A DNA stretch of 43,699 bases from Bacteroidota bacterium. GTDB lineage: Bacteria; Bacteroidota; Ignavibacteria; Kapaibacteriales; UBA2268. Both the position numbers and the translations under genes were made by a program. The notes under the pieces were generated by a model. The model was given only the letters and a program-made list of their open reading frames with translations. It searched no databases and was not told the DNA's origin. The stretch lies in the NCBI GenBank assembly GCA_009777815.1, contig WRLB01000004.1, positions 1 to 43,699 of the forward strand, given 5' to 3'. This document shows, piece after piece, positions 18,712 through 28,720 of this stretch (position 1 is its first letter; each line of letters begins with the position of its first letter).

Positions 18712-21700
18712 ATGATTAAAAAATCAGTTATTTTCATGTTTTTGATGGGCATGTTTGCTGCATCAAATTTGGCTTATAGCCAAGCAGTATCCGATACGTT
18801 TGTAAGAAGTATTGGATATACCCCCCCTAGTGGATGGACTCAAACTTATAAAGAGTTCAAGGGCAATTTGTCTTACGATGGCTTTATGGTTCGGGGGGAT
18901 CTAACAGGTACTAATAGTAATAGAAGTATGTTTGCCGCCTATTTTTGTGGTGGAATTTCAGGTGAAGGTTATGGTGCAAACGACACCAGTGCCGCTGTAA
19001 CCTGCCACTTTCCAGTAATAATGGAATCTAATAGGAGTTATACTCTTATTACTTATACACAATCAGAAATAGGGCTAAATGTTCCATGCGACATTATTAA
19101 AATTAGAATTCCTGTTTGGATGGACCCTGGACGTGGAGGTCCTGATTGTCCATATTTTGCATGCACTTGGGAGTTAGGTAGCTTTGGCCAAATATCTATG
19201 AGCGGTGTTACTTGGCCATCAAATTATCAAAATCGTAATCCGACCCCAATAAGGATTTACTTTAAGAATGGTGCCGAAATTAATGGTTTTGACACTATTT
19301 GGAACAGAGGCAACCAACCCGTAGATATATCACCAAGTAGTGGTTGGGTAAATGTTTTTGATGGATATTGGGATCCAGATTATCCTAATTATAATGGTCA
19401 ATTGGTATGGAATGGTATTTCTGATACTGCTACGCTTGTATTAGAATTTGAAACTCCATTTGCTTATACAGGAGGTCATTTAAGTGTAGTATTTGAAAAT
19501 CGAGTGGGTGTTACTGCCGGTGCTCCTTCATCTAATGTAATGGGACCTGATTGGGAACCATATTGGATTTATAGATTTAAATCTTTTCTATCTGTTCCTA
19601 CTACTACTACCGACAACACTGCTCCATATTATGGACCTTTAATAAGTTACTCTGACCATATGTTTGTGTCATATTGGTTTATGTATGATGATGGAACCAG
19701 AGTTTATGCTGGTGGTGCTACTCCTGCTGTTTTTGGACCTGAGCCGCCAAGAACGTGGGTAGTGAATTGGAATGGTGGTGGTGTCCAAGTTGGCGGAGGA
19801 CAAGGTGATATAAGTAATTATACTTTCTTTGCACCATTTAGTTATGCAGGAGTCAAAGGCCCCGGGGGTTCTCTTTTTGGTACAGGTACTCCTCCTGGTG
19901 GTCCTTGTCAATTTAATGCATCAATCCGTCCTAATATGCTATTAACAGGTAAGTTACAAACATTAGGCAATCCTGTTTATGCAACATCCACGGTAAATTC
20001 AGGAAGAGAGACAAGGTATGTAATGTCTGATATGAATATAAATATGGATGGGACAGGTTTTAAACTTAGATTAAAACGTCTAAAATTCACAATAGACGGC
20101 ACAAAACCAGGTATATATCCAACAGCAAGATTATATTATAGTCCAACGGGACTTTATAGTGATACACTTTTTTTAGGTTCTGTTCAGACCACTGCAGGTA
20201 ATAATGAACTTATTGTTACAACTCCGCATATACTTGAAAATGGGGACAACAATTTCATACTTGCTTACGATGTGCCAGAGCCAACAGTATCTAATGGTAT
20301 AGGTTGTAATGACCCGTTAGTATTCAATCTAACAGGTTATGTTTTGGGGAATAGAGAAAATGGTTCTTTAGTAGGTGATACACAAGACCACGAATTCATA
20401 GCAAGTCATACTTCCACAAAATATATGCAGTTTGCAGAGCCAATATTAGTATTAGGAGGTGCTGAAGGTCGGATTACAGACAAACGTTTTTGTATAGAAG
20501 AAACGGGCGACTTTATGAGCATTTCTATAATAGGTAATCTATATGGTGGTTACATATTAGGAAGATATTTTGGTTTCACTTGGGATAGGTCCACAGATGG
20601 TGGTCTGACTTGGGAAACAGGTGTGTCTACTGATTCAATATACGTTTTCCCAAAAGATTATACTTATAATGCTTATAGAGGTTCATTAGTTGGTCCTTCA
20701 AATTGTTCAAGCAATGCTTATTTTGTTTATAACATTATATGGGAAAATCAAAATACAGGTGTTTCTATAGATTACACTGGTACCCTAACTACGCCTGAAT
20801 TAGAAGCGGTAAGTCCGGGTTCAATATTAACATTTACGGCTACGCCTGAATTAGGTAATAATTCTATACCTGCTTATAATTGGCAATATACGTTAGATGG
20901 CGGTCTAACTTGGGGCGAGATAGTAGGTGCAACATCACAAGAATTGGATTACACAATCCCAGTAGGAATGTTTGGTAATGTCGGAGTTAGAGTCCGATTA
21001 AGCGCTCAAAGACCAGAATGTAATTGCCAAAATATAATAAATAGTAATGTTTTCTACTTTAATGTTATAGGCGGAGAAATTGGATTTATTTACGTTAATC
21101 AGCCGCCTGCGAATTTGCATCTATGTCCTAATGGCAGATTAGAACTAATGGTATCATATTCAGGCAGAATAGATGCAACAAGAAGTTGCTGGCAAAAAGA
21201 TGGCGTAGATTTACCATATACAGACAGAGTTTTAACTATAAATGGTTTAAATTTAAGCCATGCAGGTGTATATCGCTATAAAGCCGTAGATACTGCTACC
21301 GTTTTAATAAATGGAGATTATGTAACAATAACCGACAATATTAGTTATTCAAATGTTTGCAATGTAAATATCGTCCAACCATTAGAAATATATTATGTGA
21401 GCAACGCTCAGAACTACGCTGTGCCTGGTCAAAGCGTAGGATTTAAAGTTTATTCTTCTTTTGAAGGAGCAAATGGCGAGCAATTTAATGAAAACTCTAA
21501 TATTGGTTTCCAATGGTATAGGCATCAATCAAATGGCGGTGATGTAAAAATTGATGACAACTATTATTTCAAAGGGGCGCGTTCTAATGCTTTAGTTATC
21601 GTAAATATGCCTGAAAAAGGCGATAATATGTATGAACAACTTTATACTTTTGATGGCGCTTACTATTATTTAGAAATTACTGGTCCTTGTGGCACAGCAA

Positions 21701-22716
21701 ATTCGCGAACTACTCCTATATTTGTAAATCCTGGTGAAGGTATTGACTTTATTAAAAACAATACTAATTTTACAATTTGCGAGAACGATGTAAATGATTT
21801 TACTGCTACTTTTGAAGTTCAAGTGCAAACTCCAGACCTTGATTTAGTTAAATATCAGTGGTATATTGATGGAGTTGCTGCCGAAGATGGTCCAAATGTA
21901 GAAGGAAGCAAAACGCCAAAACTTACATTACATAATCCTAACTTATCAATAAAAACATACTGTGTAGTTTCTGCATTTGTTAATTACTATTTTTTAGATA
22001 TTAGTAGTGAAGAAGCAGAAATAGAAATTACTGATATGGAATTATGGCAGGTAGTGTCGCCAACTGCTGATTTGACATCAACGGAAATAAGAGGTTTCCT
22101 TGAGAATAATGGTGGTATATCAATAAGTATAAGGATAGAAACAAACAAGCCATCAAGCAGTTTTGTATTTGATATCAGTGTTAGTAATTCTGAAGAAACT
22201 ATTCCAATTTATACGGGAACAATTCCTGCAGGAACTTATTTTCAGTCGCAATTTGCTATTGACTATTCAGTAATAGGCGATGATTTACAAAAGATATTAA
22301 ATCTTTTAGAATATGAAGACACTGCCGTTCTAAAAATGAGTGTTACTAACGAGTGTGGTAGCGTTGTTAATGTAGAATGGAATATCATTAAGGTTGAAGA
22401 TGACGAGGAAGAAGAGGATGGTCCTGTAATAAGTAGTATTAAAGGAAATGCTATCGGCGATTTTTCATTAACTCCTAATCCTACAACTGGTATAATCAAT
22501 GTGGCATATAATTCAAATACAGAGATGGAAGTTTCTTTGCAATTATGCAACACAGCAGGAAGCACTATTTTCACATTACACGAAGGAATGGCAAATATTG
22601 GTGAAAATAAATTTGAATTTGATTTAGCAAAACTCAATCTTGCTGCAGGCACTTACACCTTAAAGATTGCAAATAAAAAAGGTTTTATAACCAAACAATT
22701 TGTATTTGTTAGGTAG
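18712..22716 (+). CDS. Large secreted Ig-like protein with T9SS C-terminal sorting domain
   Basis: Signal peptide; C-terminus FSLTPNPTTGIINVAYNSNTEMEVSLQLCNTAGSTIF...LNLAAGTYTLKIANKKGFITKQFVFVR matches a type A T9SS sorting domain. Confidence 0.85.
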   Translation: MIKKSVIFMFLMGMFAASNLAYSQAVSDTFVRSIGYTPPSGWTQTYKEFKGNLSYDGFMVRGDLTGTNSNRSMFAAYFCGGISGEGYGANDTSAAVTCHFPVIMESNRSYTLITYTQSEIGLNVPCDIIKIRIPVWMDPGRGGPDCPYFACTWELGSFGQISMSGVTWPSNYQNRNPTPIRIYFKNGAEINGFDTIWNRGNQPVDISPSSGWVNVFDGYWDPDYPNYNGQLVWNGISDTATLVLEFETPFAYTGGHLSVVFENRVGVTAGAPSSNVMGPDWEPYWIYRFKSFLSVPTTTTDNTAPYYGPLISYSDHMFVSYWFMYDDGTRVYAGGATPAVFGPEPPRTWVVNWNGGGVQVGGGQGDISNYTFFAPFSYAGVKGPGGSLFGTGTPPGGPCQFNASIRPNMLLTGKLQTLGNPVYATSTVNSGRETRYVMSDMNINMDGTGFKLRLKRLKFTIDGTKPGIYPTARLYYSPTGLYSDTLFLGSVQTTAGNNELIVTTPHILENGDNNFILAYDVPEPTVSNGIGCNDPLVFNLTGYVLGNRENGSLVGDTQDHEFIASHTSTKYMQFAEPILVLGGAEGRITDKRFCIEETGDFMSISIIGNLYGGYILGRYFGFTWDRSTDGGLTWETGVSTDSIYVFPKDYTYNAYRGSLVGPSNCSSNAYFVYNIIWENQNTGVSIDYTGTLTTPELEAVSPGSILTFTATPELGNNSIPAYNWQYTLDGGLTWGEIVGATSQELDYTIPVGMFGNVGVRVRLSAQRPECNCQNIINSNVFYFNVIGGEIGFIYVNQPPANLHLCPNGRLELMVSYSGRIDATRSCWQKDGVDLPYTDRVLTINGLNLSHAGVYRYKAVDTATVLINGDYVTITDNISYSNVCNVNIVQPLEIYYVSNAQNYAVPGQSVGFKVYSSFEGANGEQFNENSNIGFQWYRHQSNGGDVKIDDNYYFKGARSNALVIVNMPEKGDNMYEQLYTFDGAYYYLEITGPCGTANSRTTPIFVNPGEGIDFIKNNTNFTICENDVNDFTATFEVQVQTPDLDLVKYQWYIDGVAAEDGPNVEGSKTPKLTLHNPNLSIKTYCVVSAFVNYYFLDISSEEAEIEITDMELWQVVSPTADLTSTEIRGFLENNGGISISIRIETNKPSSSFVFDISVSNSEETIPIYTGTIPAGTYFQSQFAIDYSVIGDDLQKILNLLEYEDTAVLKMSVTNECGSVVNVEWNIIKVEDDEEEEDGPVISSIKGNAIGDFSLTPNPTTGIINVAYNSNTEMEVSLQLCNTAGSTIFTLHEGMANIGENKFEFDLAKLNLAAGTYTLKIANKKGFITKQFVFVR

Positions 22717-22738
22717 TAGTGTTTTACCCTAAATCCGT

Positions 22739-22767
22739 AAGGGCGAACATTGTTCGCCCTTTTTTTA
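22739..22767 (+). terminator. Intrinsic terminator
   Basis: aagggcgaacattgttcgcccttttttt. Confidence 0.9.
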
Positions 22768-22801
22768 TTATTTTAAATTGCTTTTTTTCATAAAAAATCC
22801 T

Positions 22802-22809
22802 TATTTTTG
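22802..22809 (+). promoter_or_regulatory. Promoter: ttg (22778-22780) + 21 nt + TATTTTTG
   Basis: -33 TTG / -7 TAnnTTTG architecture, 23 nt before the ATG. Confidence 0.6.
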
Positions 22810-22832
22810 TATAAAAAAGTAAAGCGAATATT

Positions 22833-24284
22833 ATGATAAAGTTTGGAACTGATGGATGGCGTGCGGAAATTGCACGCGACTTTACATTCGAAAATATAAG
22901 ATATGTTGCATTAGCAACTGCTAAATATATCTTGCAAATAGCAGAAATTAAGCAAAAAAATAAACCACCCTCTAAAGCAAAAAGAACACGTCCTATACTC
23001 CCGTCTTGTGTTGTAGGTTATGATACGCGTTTTCTATCAAAAGAATTTGCCTATGAAGTAGCAATGGTGATTGCAAGCCAAGGTGTTGTTGTGCATCTTA
23101 CAGATGATTTTGCTTCTACGCCGCAAGTATCTTTTAATACTAAACAAAAAGGAGCAAACCTTGGAATAGTAATTACTGCAAGCCATAACCCTGCTCAATA
23201 TAATGGTTTCAAAATAAAAGGAACATTCGGCGGACCTGCTACTCCCGAACAAATAGAGGCAGTAGAACAAGAACTAAAAAAAATTGTTGCTAAACCACCA
23301 AATCTAAAATTGCTTCCTTTTGATGATTATGTAGAACAAAAAATGATTAAGTTTTTTGAACATAGAGAACCATATATTCGCACTATAAAAAAGAAAATTG
23401 ATGTTGATGCTATTAGCGATGCAAATCATAAAATTGTATTTGATATGATGTATGGTGCAGGTATGAAAAGTGTAGAGCCACTGCAACTTAATGCTACATT
23501 TATTCATAATGAAATAAATCCACTTTTTGGAAATTTAGGACATCCTGAACCTATTGCAGAAAATCTTACAGAACTATCTCATATTGTTAAAACAGGTAAT
23601 TATGATGTCGGTTTTGCTTTTGATGGTGATGCTGATAGATTAGGGGCTGTAGATCATTTAGGAAACTTTGTTGATTCGCAGAAAATTTTTATGATACTTC
23701 TAAAATATTTCGTTGAGGTTAAAAAGAAACGTGGTGCTGTTGTTAAAACCGTTTCGCTTACTTCTATGGTAGATAAGTATTGTGAAATGAAAAAATTAGA
23801 TTTGATTGAAACTCCTGTCGGATTTAAATATATTGCTGAAAATATGAACAAAACTTCTGTTCTTATTGGCGGCGAAGAATCAGGCGGACTTGCTACAAAT
23901 CTGCATATTCCTGAACGTGATGGAATATTTAATGCTATGTTGTTATTAGAGGTTATGACTGTAAGAAACAAATCTTTGTCCGAACTATGTAATGAATTAG
24001 ATAAAGAATTCGGTGCTTATCGCTTTATGCGAAGAGATAAAATTGTGTCTCAAAAGGTTAAAGATGCTATATTAAATGCCGCACAAAAAGGAATCACTAA
24101 AATAGGTAAAGATGATATTATTAAAACTAATACTAAAGATGGCTATAAGTTTTATGTAAATAATGGTTGGGTTCTTATTAGAGCATCGGGAACAGAACCA
24201 CTTATTAGATTTTATGCTGAATCAGATAGTATTGGTCGCGTTGCAGAATTGATAAATGAAGCAGAAAAGTTAGGGAAAATGTAA
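22833..24284 (+). CDS. Phosphoglucomutase/phosphomannomutase family protein
   Basis: IKFGTDGWRAEIARDFTFENIR; GIVITASHNPAQYNGFKIKG (phosphoserine loop TASHNP); FDGDADRLG; RASGTEPLIRFYAE. Confidence 0.95.
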   Translation: MIKFGTDGWRAEIARDFTFENIRYVALATAKYILQIAEIKQKNKPPSKAKRTRPILPSCVVGYDTRFLSKEFAYEVAMVIASQGVVVHLTDDFASTPQVSFNTKQKGANLGIVITASHNPAQYNGFKIKGTFGGPATPEQIEAVEQELKKIVAKPPNLKLLPFDDYVEQKMIKFFEHREPYIRTIKKKIDVDAISDANHKIVFDMMYGAGMKSVEPLQLNATFIHNEINPLFGNLGHPEPIAENLTELSHIVKTGNYDVGFAFDGDADRLGAVDHLGNFVDSQKIFMILLKYFVEVKKKRGAVVKTVSLTSMVDKYCEMKKLDLIETPVGFKYIAENMNKTSVLIGGEESGGLATNLHIPERDGIFNAMLLLEVMTVRNKSLSELCNELDKEFGAYRFMRRDKIVSQKVKDAILNAAQKGITKIGKDDIIKTNTKDGYKFYVNNGWVLIRASGTEPLIRFYAESDSIGRVAELINEAEKLGKM

Positions 24285-24310
24285 AATTAAATTATTAGAA
24301 CCTATAAAAT

Positions 24311-24383
24311 GTTATGCTGAATTAATACGGCATAACATTTTTTATATTTAATTACGAGATTCCGAAACAAGTTCAGAATGACA
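24311..24383. repeat. Dispersed two-arm palindromic element
   Basis: gttatgctgaattaatacggcataac (arm 1) ... gagattccgaaacaagttcagaatgac (arm 2). Confidence 0.65.
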
Positions 24384-24393
24384 GATTTTTGTT

Positions 24394-24551
24394 CAGGTTT
24401 TTCTAATTATTTTTAGAAATTTCTAATTAGTAAACAGGTTTTTCTAATTTATTTTAGAAATTTCTAATTAGTGACAGGTTTTTCTAATTATTTTTAGAAA
24501 TTTCTAATTAGTAAACAGGTTTTTCTAATTATTTTTAGAAATTTCTAATTT
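24394..24551 (+). repeat. Tandem array, four ~41-bp units
   Basis: caggtttttctaattatttttagaaatttctaattagtaaa; units start at 24394, 24435, 24475, 24516; each contains tttctaa-N6-ttagaaa. Confidence 0.95.
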
Positions 24552-24588
24552 ATTTTTGCTTGGTTATATAATGTTTAGTTATATTTAG

Positions 24589-24608
24589 CACGGGGATGAA
24601 TCCCCGTG
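24589..24608. repeat. cacggggatgaatccccgtg hairpin
   Basis: Perfect palindrome, same family as 17960. Confidence 0.8.
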
Positions 24609-24628
24609 TTAATTACGAGCAAAATCAA

Positions 24629-24696
24629 GTAAAATATGAGTAAATCCGAGTAAAAATTAGTAAAATTATGTAAAATATGAGTAAATCCGAGTAAAA
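24629..24696 (+). repeat. Direct repeat gtaaaatatgagtaaatccgagtaaaa, two copies 41 bp apart
   Basis: 27-nt identical copies at 24629-24655 and 24670-24696. Confidence 0.9.
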
Positions 24697-24788
24697 TCGG
24701 CGAACCGCCGAAGGTAATTTGTTAGCAATAATTAGCATTCGGAATAACAAATTTTAATAGGTTACTCATTACATAAACTAATTTTTCT

Positions 24789-24796
24789 TATATTTG
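24789..24796 (+). promoter_or_regulatory. -7 box TATATTTG upstream of nadC
   Basis: TAnnTTTG 20 nt before the ATG at 24817. Confidence 0.5.
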
Positions 24797-24816
24797 TGAA
24801 AATTAGAGATATTTGT

Positions 24817-25707
24817 ATGATAAAATATAAACAAATAACACAAATAGAACCATATATTTTAGAAAAAAATATAGACCAATGGTTAGATGAAGATAAAGCC
24901 GAAATAGATATGACTACTCGCTATTGCGTCCCTAATAAATCTATATGCAACGCTATTATTGAAGCAGAAAATGAATGCGTTTTTGTAGGAGAACAAGTAA
25001 TTAATTATATATTTAAAAAGTGTAAAATAAATATAAAAGTTAAAGATGGCGATATTGTGAAAAAAAACGAAATTATTGCTGAAATAAACGGCAAATCCAA
25101 ATATATTTTGTCTCGCGAAAGAGTTATGTTAAATATAATTCAGCGTCTATCGGGGATTGCAACCACTACCAAACAATATGTAGATATTGCCAAACCATAT
25201 AATGTTCAGATTTTAGATACAAGGAAAACTACGCCCGGCATGAGACATTTTGAAAAATATGCCGTGTATGCAGGAGGTGGAACGAACCACCGATTTGATT
25301 TGGCGTCTGCTATTTTAATTAAAGATAATCACATCGTGGCGGGCGGAAGTATTGAAAATGTAATTAAAAACGTCAATGAAAAAAATAAATATAACCTCCA
25401 AATTGAATTAGAAATCGATAATATAGAACAATTAAAAAATGCACTTAAACTCGGAGTTAAAGGGTTTTTATTGGATAATATGCCGCCTGATGAAATCAAA
25501 AAATGCGTAGAGTTAATTCGCAATAGCAATGATGATGGCGAAGATATATTTATTGAAGCATCGGGCGGAATTACATTAGAAAACTTGCCTAAATATCTTA
25601 CTACGGGCATAAATGCTATTTCTATTGGTGCTTTAACACATCGGATTGTATCGGCAGATATACATTTGAATTTTACGCATAGCACACTCGTTTCAGCATC
25701 TACATAA
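24817..25707 (+). CDS. nadC: Nicotinate-nucleotide pyrophosphorylase (carboxylating)
   Basis: LNIIQRLSGIATTTKQYV, LDTRKTTPGMRHFEKYAVYAGGGTNHRFDLASAILIKDNH, EASGGITLENL; last residues come from a palindromic repeat. Confidence 0.95.
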   Translation: MIKYKQITQIEPYILEKNIDQWLDEDKAEIDMTTRYCVPNKSICNAIIEAENECVFVGEQVINYIFKKCKINIKVKDGDIVKKNEIIAEINGKSKYILSRERVMLNIIQRLSGIATTTKQYVDIAKPYNVQILDTRKTTPGMRHFEKYAVYAGGGTNHRFDLASAILIKDNHIVAGGSIENVIKNVNEKNKYNLQIELEIDNIEQLKNALKLGVKGFLLDNMPPDEIKKCVELIRNSNDDGEDIFIEASGGITLENLPKYLTTGINAISIGALTHRIVSADIHLNFTHSTLVSAST

Positions 25708-25740
25708 AATTAGGGGATGCTGAAATGAATTCAGCATGAC
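25676..25740. repeat. Dispersed two-arm palindromic element overlapping the nadC 3' end
   Basis: ...actcgtttcagcatctacataaaattaggggatgctgaaatgaattcagcatgac; left end decayed. Confidence 0.8.
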
Positions 25741-25755
25741 AGAAGCAAAATATCC

Positions 25756-25790
25756 GTCATGCTGAACTTGTTTCAGCATCTACATAAAAG
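25756..25790. repeat. Left arm of the palindromic element
   Basis: gtcatgctgaacttgtttcagcatctacataaaa. Confidence 0.85.
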
Positions 25791-25816
25791 CATAATATTT
25801 CTTAAATGTTTTTCAT

Positions 25817-25824
25817 TATTTTTG
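25817..25824 (+). promoter_or_regulatory. -7 box TATTTTTG upstream of permease
   Basis: TAnnTTTG 21 nt before the ATG. Confidence 0.5.
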
Positions 25825-25845
25825 TAAAAAATAATATAAAAAAAT

Positions 25846-27291
25846 ATGAACCTACAACGACTATTTGCAAGAAAAGATATAAAAAAACTTATAGAAGAAG
25901 CAGGAACAGGGAATACTCTTAAACGAACCCTTACAACAACTAATCTCGTAGCACTTGGAATCGGTGCTATAGTTGGAACAGGGATCTTCGTAATTACAGG
26001 ACAAGCAGCAGCCGAATATGCAGGACCAGCATTAACTATTTCATTTGTTATATCAGCACTTGCGTGTGTATTTGCAGGGTTATGTTATGCTGAACTTGCA
26101 GCAATGATACCCGTATCGGGAAGCGTATATTCTTATTCATATGCTACTATTGGCGAATTTATTGCGTGGTTTATAGGATGGGATTTGATATTAGAATATA
26201 TGTTTGCTTGTTCTACGGTTGCTGTTGGATGGTCTGGATATATGAATAATTTATTAGCAAGTATTGGATTTATTATTCCACCACATTTAGCACAATCTAC
26301 ATTAGAACATACAAAAGATGGATGGTTCTTTACAGGAAGTATTATTAACTTTCCTGCAATGTTTATAATTGCAATTCTAACTACTTTTCATTTATTAGGA
26401 ACTAAAAACTCCGCTAAACTTAATAACATTATGGTTGTTGTTAAAGTCGCTGTTGTATTACTATTTATCGGTTTCGGATTATCTTATATAGATACAACAA
26501 ATTGGATTCCTTATATACCTGAAAATACAGGCGAGTTCGGACATTTCGGTTGGAGCGGTATTTTTAGAGGTGCTGCCGTTGTATTCTTTGCTTATATCGG
26601 ATTTGATGCACTATCAACAACAGCACAAGAAGCAATTAATCCACAAAAAACAATGCCACGAGGAATACTAATATCTCTTGCTATTTGTGTAGTTCTATAT
26701 ATAGCCGTAACAGCAATAATGACAGGTATAGTCCCATATTACGAACTCGGTGTTGATGCTCCCGTTGCATTAGCAATAGATAGAACAGACGGAGCATTAA
26801 GTTGGATAAGTCCGCTAATAAAACTCGGCGCAATAGTAGGAATGACATCAGTGCTATTAGTAATGTTATTAGGGCAAGCAAGAATATATTATGCAATATC
26901 ACGAGATCACTTATTACCTTCTTTTCTTTGCAAAGTAACAAAAAAAGGTGTTCCACGAAATGCACAAATTATTGCAGGAGTTATATCAGGTTTAGTCGCA
27001 GGAATATTCCCTTTGCACTCATTAGCAGAAATGGTATCAGTCGGAACATTACTTGCGTTTGCTATAGTATGTTTTGCTATTATATTTTTACGAAAAGCAC
27101 AACCCGATTTACAGCGTCCTTTTAAAGTTCCATTAGTTCCTTTTATTCCGATTATGGGAGCAACTATTTGTTTAATACAAATAGCAGCGCTGCCAATGAC
27201 AACAATACTACGATTAGTAGGTTGGGCAGCAATAGGTATAATTATCTATTTTATATACGGAATAAAAAATAGCAAATTAAATAAAATATAA
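25846..27291 (+). CDS. APC-superfamily amino acid permease
   Basis: GIGAIVGTGIFVITGQAAAEYAGPALTISFVISALACVFAGLCYAELAAMIPVSGSVYSYSYATIGE; about 12 TM helices. Confidence 0.92.
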   Translation: MNLQRLFARKDIKKLIEEAGTGNTLKRTLTTTNLVALGIGAIVGTGIFVITGQAAAEYAGPALTISFVISALACVFAGLCYAELAAMIPVSGSVYSYSYATIGEFIAWFIGWDLILEYMFACSTVAVGWSGYMNNLLASIGFIIPPHLAQSTLEHTKDGWFFTGSIINFPAMFIIAILTTFHLLGTKNSAKLNNIMVVVKVAVVLLFIGFGLSYIDTTNWIPYIPENTGEFGHFGWSGIFRGAAVVFFAYIGFDALSTTAQEAINPQKTMPRGILISLAICVVLYIAVTAIMTGIVPYYELGVDAPVALAIDRTDGALSWISPLIKLGAIVGMTSVLLVMLLGQARIYYAISRDHLLPSFLCKVTKKGVPRNAQIIAGVISGLVAGIFPLHSLAEMVSVGTLLAFAIVCFAIIFLRKAQPDLQRPFKVPLVPFIPIMGATICLIQIAALPMTTILRLVGWAAIGIIIYFIYGIKNSKLNKI

Positions 27292-27331
27292 AAAGAAAAT
27301 AATACTCTTCGCCATTGCGAGCAAGTTTTAA

Positions 27332-27390
27332 CACGGGGATTCATCCCCGTGCTGAAAAAAATGGGGATGCTGAAACGAGTTCAGTATGAC
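27332..27390. repeat. cacggggattcatccccgtg hairpin fused to palindromic-element right arm
   Basis: cacggggattcatccccgtg (27332-27351) then ggggatgctgaaacgagttcagtatgac ending at 27390. Confidence 0.8.
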
Positions 27391-27431
27391 AGAAGATGGA
27401 ATATGTGAGTTTTTATTCATAGATGTTGTAT

Positions 27432-28628
27432 TTAATTAACTTTTTTTAGTTGAATTTTAAATGTAGTGCCTTTTTGGTCAGAGTATATAGAAATCTTTCC
27501 TTTGTGTCCAATAATTATATTTTGAGCAATCTTATATAAAAGATGTGATTTAATTTTTTGATTAGATAGGTCAAGATTAGCAATAATGCTTCCTTCAAAT
27601 TCATTTTCTTCAAAACCAACTCCGTCATTAGAAACAATAATATTTATTATTTCAGCATCTAATTTTTGAGTAGTATTGTCATTTTTGAAAATATTAATGT
27701 TAATAGTGCCTCCATTTTGCATAGAGTAAATAGAACTTGAAATAAAATTATAAATAGCAAAAATAATTTGTATTTTGAAACAATTAATAAGAATATTTTT
27801 GTCTATATTTTCTTTTATATTAGTTAATAAAGTGATGCCGTGTTTGTTTAGAATCGGGTTGGCTATTGAAATTGTTTCTTCTATAATATCAAAAACATTA
27901 TAATTTTGAGGCGAATTATTAATTTCGTTAGATAATTCTTGTATTTTATTTTGGATATTAGTTATAGAGTTAAATTGTTCTTCTATAATACTTATTCTTC
28001 TTTTATTATCGCCGATGTTTTTTTGAATTAGTTCTAAATTTGTTTTAATTATTTTTTGTGGAATATCTAAACCATTATTTAGTGCAACCAACAATTCACT
28101 AATAGCAATTTGATTAGACGCTAAAATAGTTTGCTGTTTCAATAAATTATATTTTTTCTTGCTATTATTTTTATCTGTAATAGATTGGCAAGTATTAATA
28201 AGTGCAAAAGAATGTTTGGCAATAAGATGTATATTATTTATGTTAGAAGTATCTATATTAGCAGTATTTAATGGGCTATTAGCAATAAAATAAGCACTAA
28301 TTTTATTCATCAAAATAATAGGAATAATAATAATGGATTTAATTTTTTCTATATTATCATCTATATTAGGAATAATTTTTATTTGGTTTGTATTAACAGC
28401 AAAATCAAGTAATCCTCTTTCTTCAAGTTCATTATAAATATTTTCTAAAGTAACCGAAGAACTTATATTATCTAATTTACTTATTTTATTTTCATCTACT
28501 AAAAATAAATCCATTTCAACAATTTGCCATTCTTGTGCTAATACTTTATACAAATTATCAAAAATACATTCTATAGAACTATCTTTAGAAAACTCATTTA
28601 TTAAATCATTATTAATATATTCTTTCAT
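27432..28628 (-). CDS. GAF-like + degenerate HATPase_c (pseudo-histidine kinase) protein
   Basis: C-terminal HATPase-like region IINIIVSNDGVGFEENEFEGS...GHKGKISIYSDQKGTTFKIQL; N-terminal region GAF-like; canonical H/N/G1 residues not seen. Confidence 0.6.
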   Translation of the reverse strand: MKEYINNDLINEFSKDSSIECIFDNLYKVLAQEWQIVEMDLFLVDENKISKLDNISSSVTLENIYNELEERGLLDFAVNTNQIKIIPNIDDNIEKIKSIIIIPIILMNKISAYFIANSPLNTANIDTSNINNIHLIAKHSFALINTCQSITDKNNSKKKYNLLKQQTILASNQIAISELLVALNNGLDIPQKIIKTNLELIQKNIGDNKRRISIIEEQFNSITNIQNKIQELSNEINNSPQNYNVFDIIEETISIANPILNKHGITLLTNIKENIDKNILINCFKIQIIFAIYNFISSSIYSMQNGGTININIFKNDNTTQKLDAEIINIIVSNDGVGFEENEFEGSIIANLDLSNQKIKSHLLYKIAQNIIIGHKGKISIYSDQKGTTFKIQLKKVN

Positions 28629-28705
28629 ATTATAATTATCGGCTATTTTTGTATATTTTTTATTGTTAAAAAATATATTTTGCTATTCCGTATTTAAATA
28701 TTTAT

Positions 28706-28713
28706 TATTTTTG
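28706..28713 (+). promoter_or_regulatory. -7 box TATTTTTG upstream of MTase
   Basis: TAnnTTTG ending only 7 nt before the ATG at 28721. Confidence 0.5.
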
Positions 28714-28720
28714 TATAAAT

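Noticed and set aside
24394-24551. Possible CRISPR array
   Set aside because: Units are contiguous 40-41-bp tandem repeats without unique spacers, and no cas genes are nearby.
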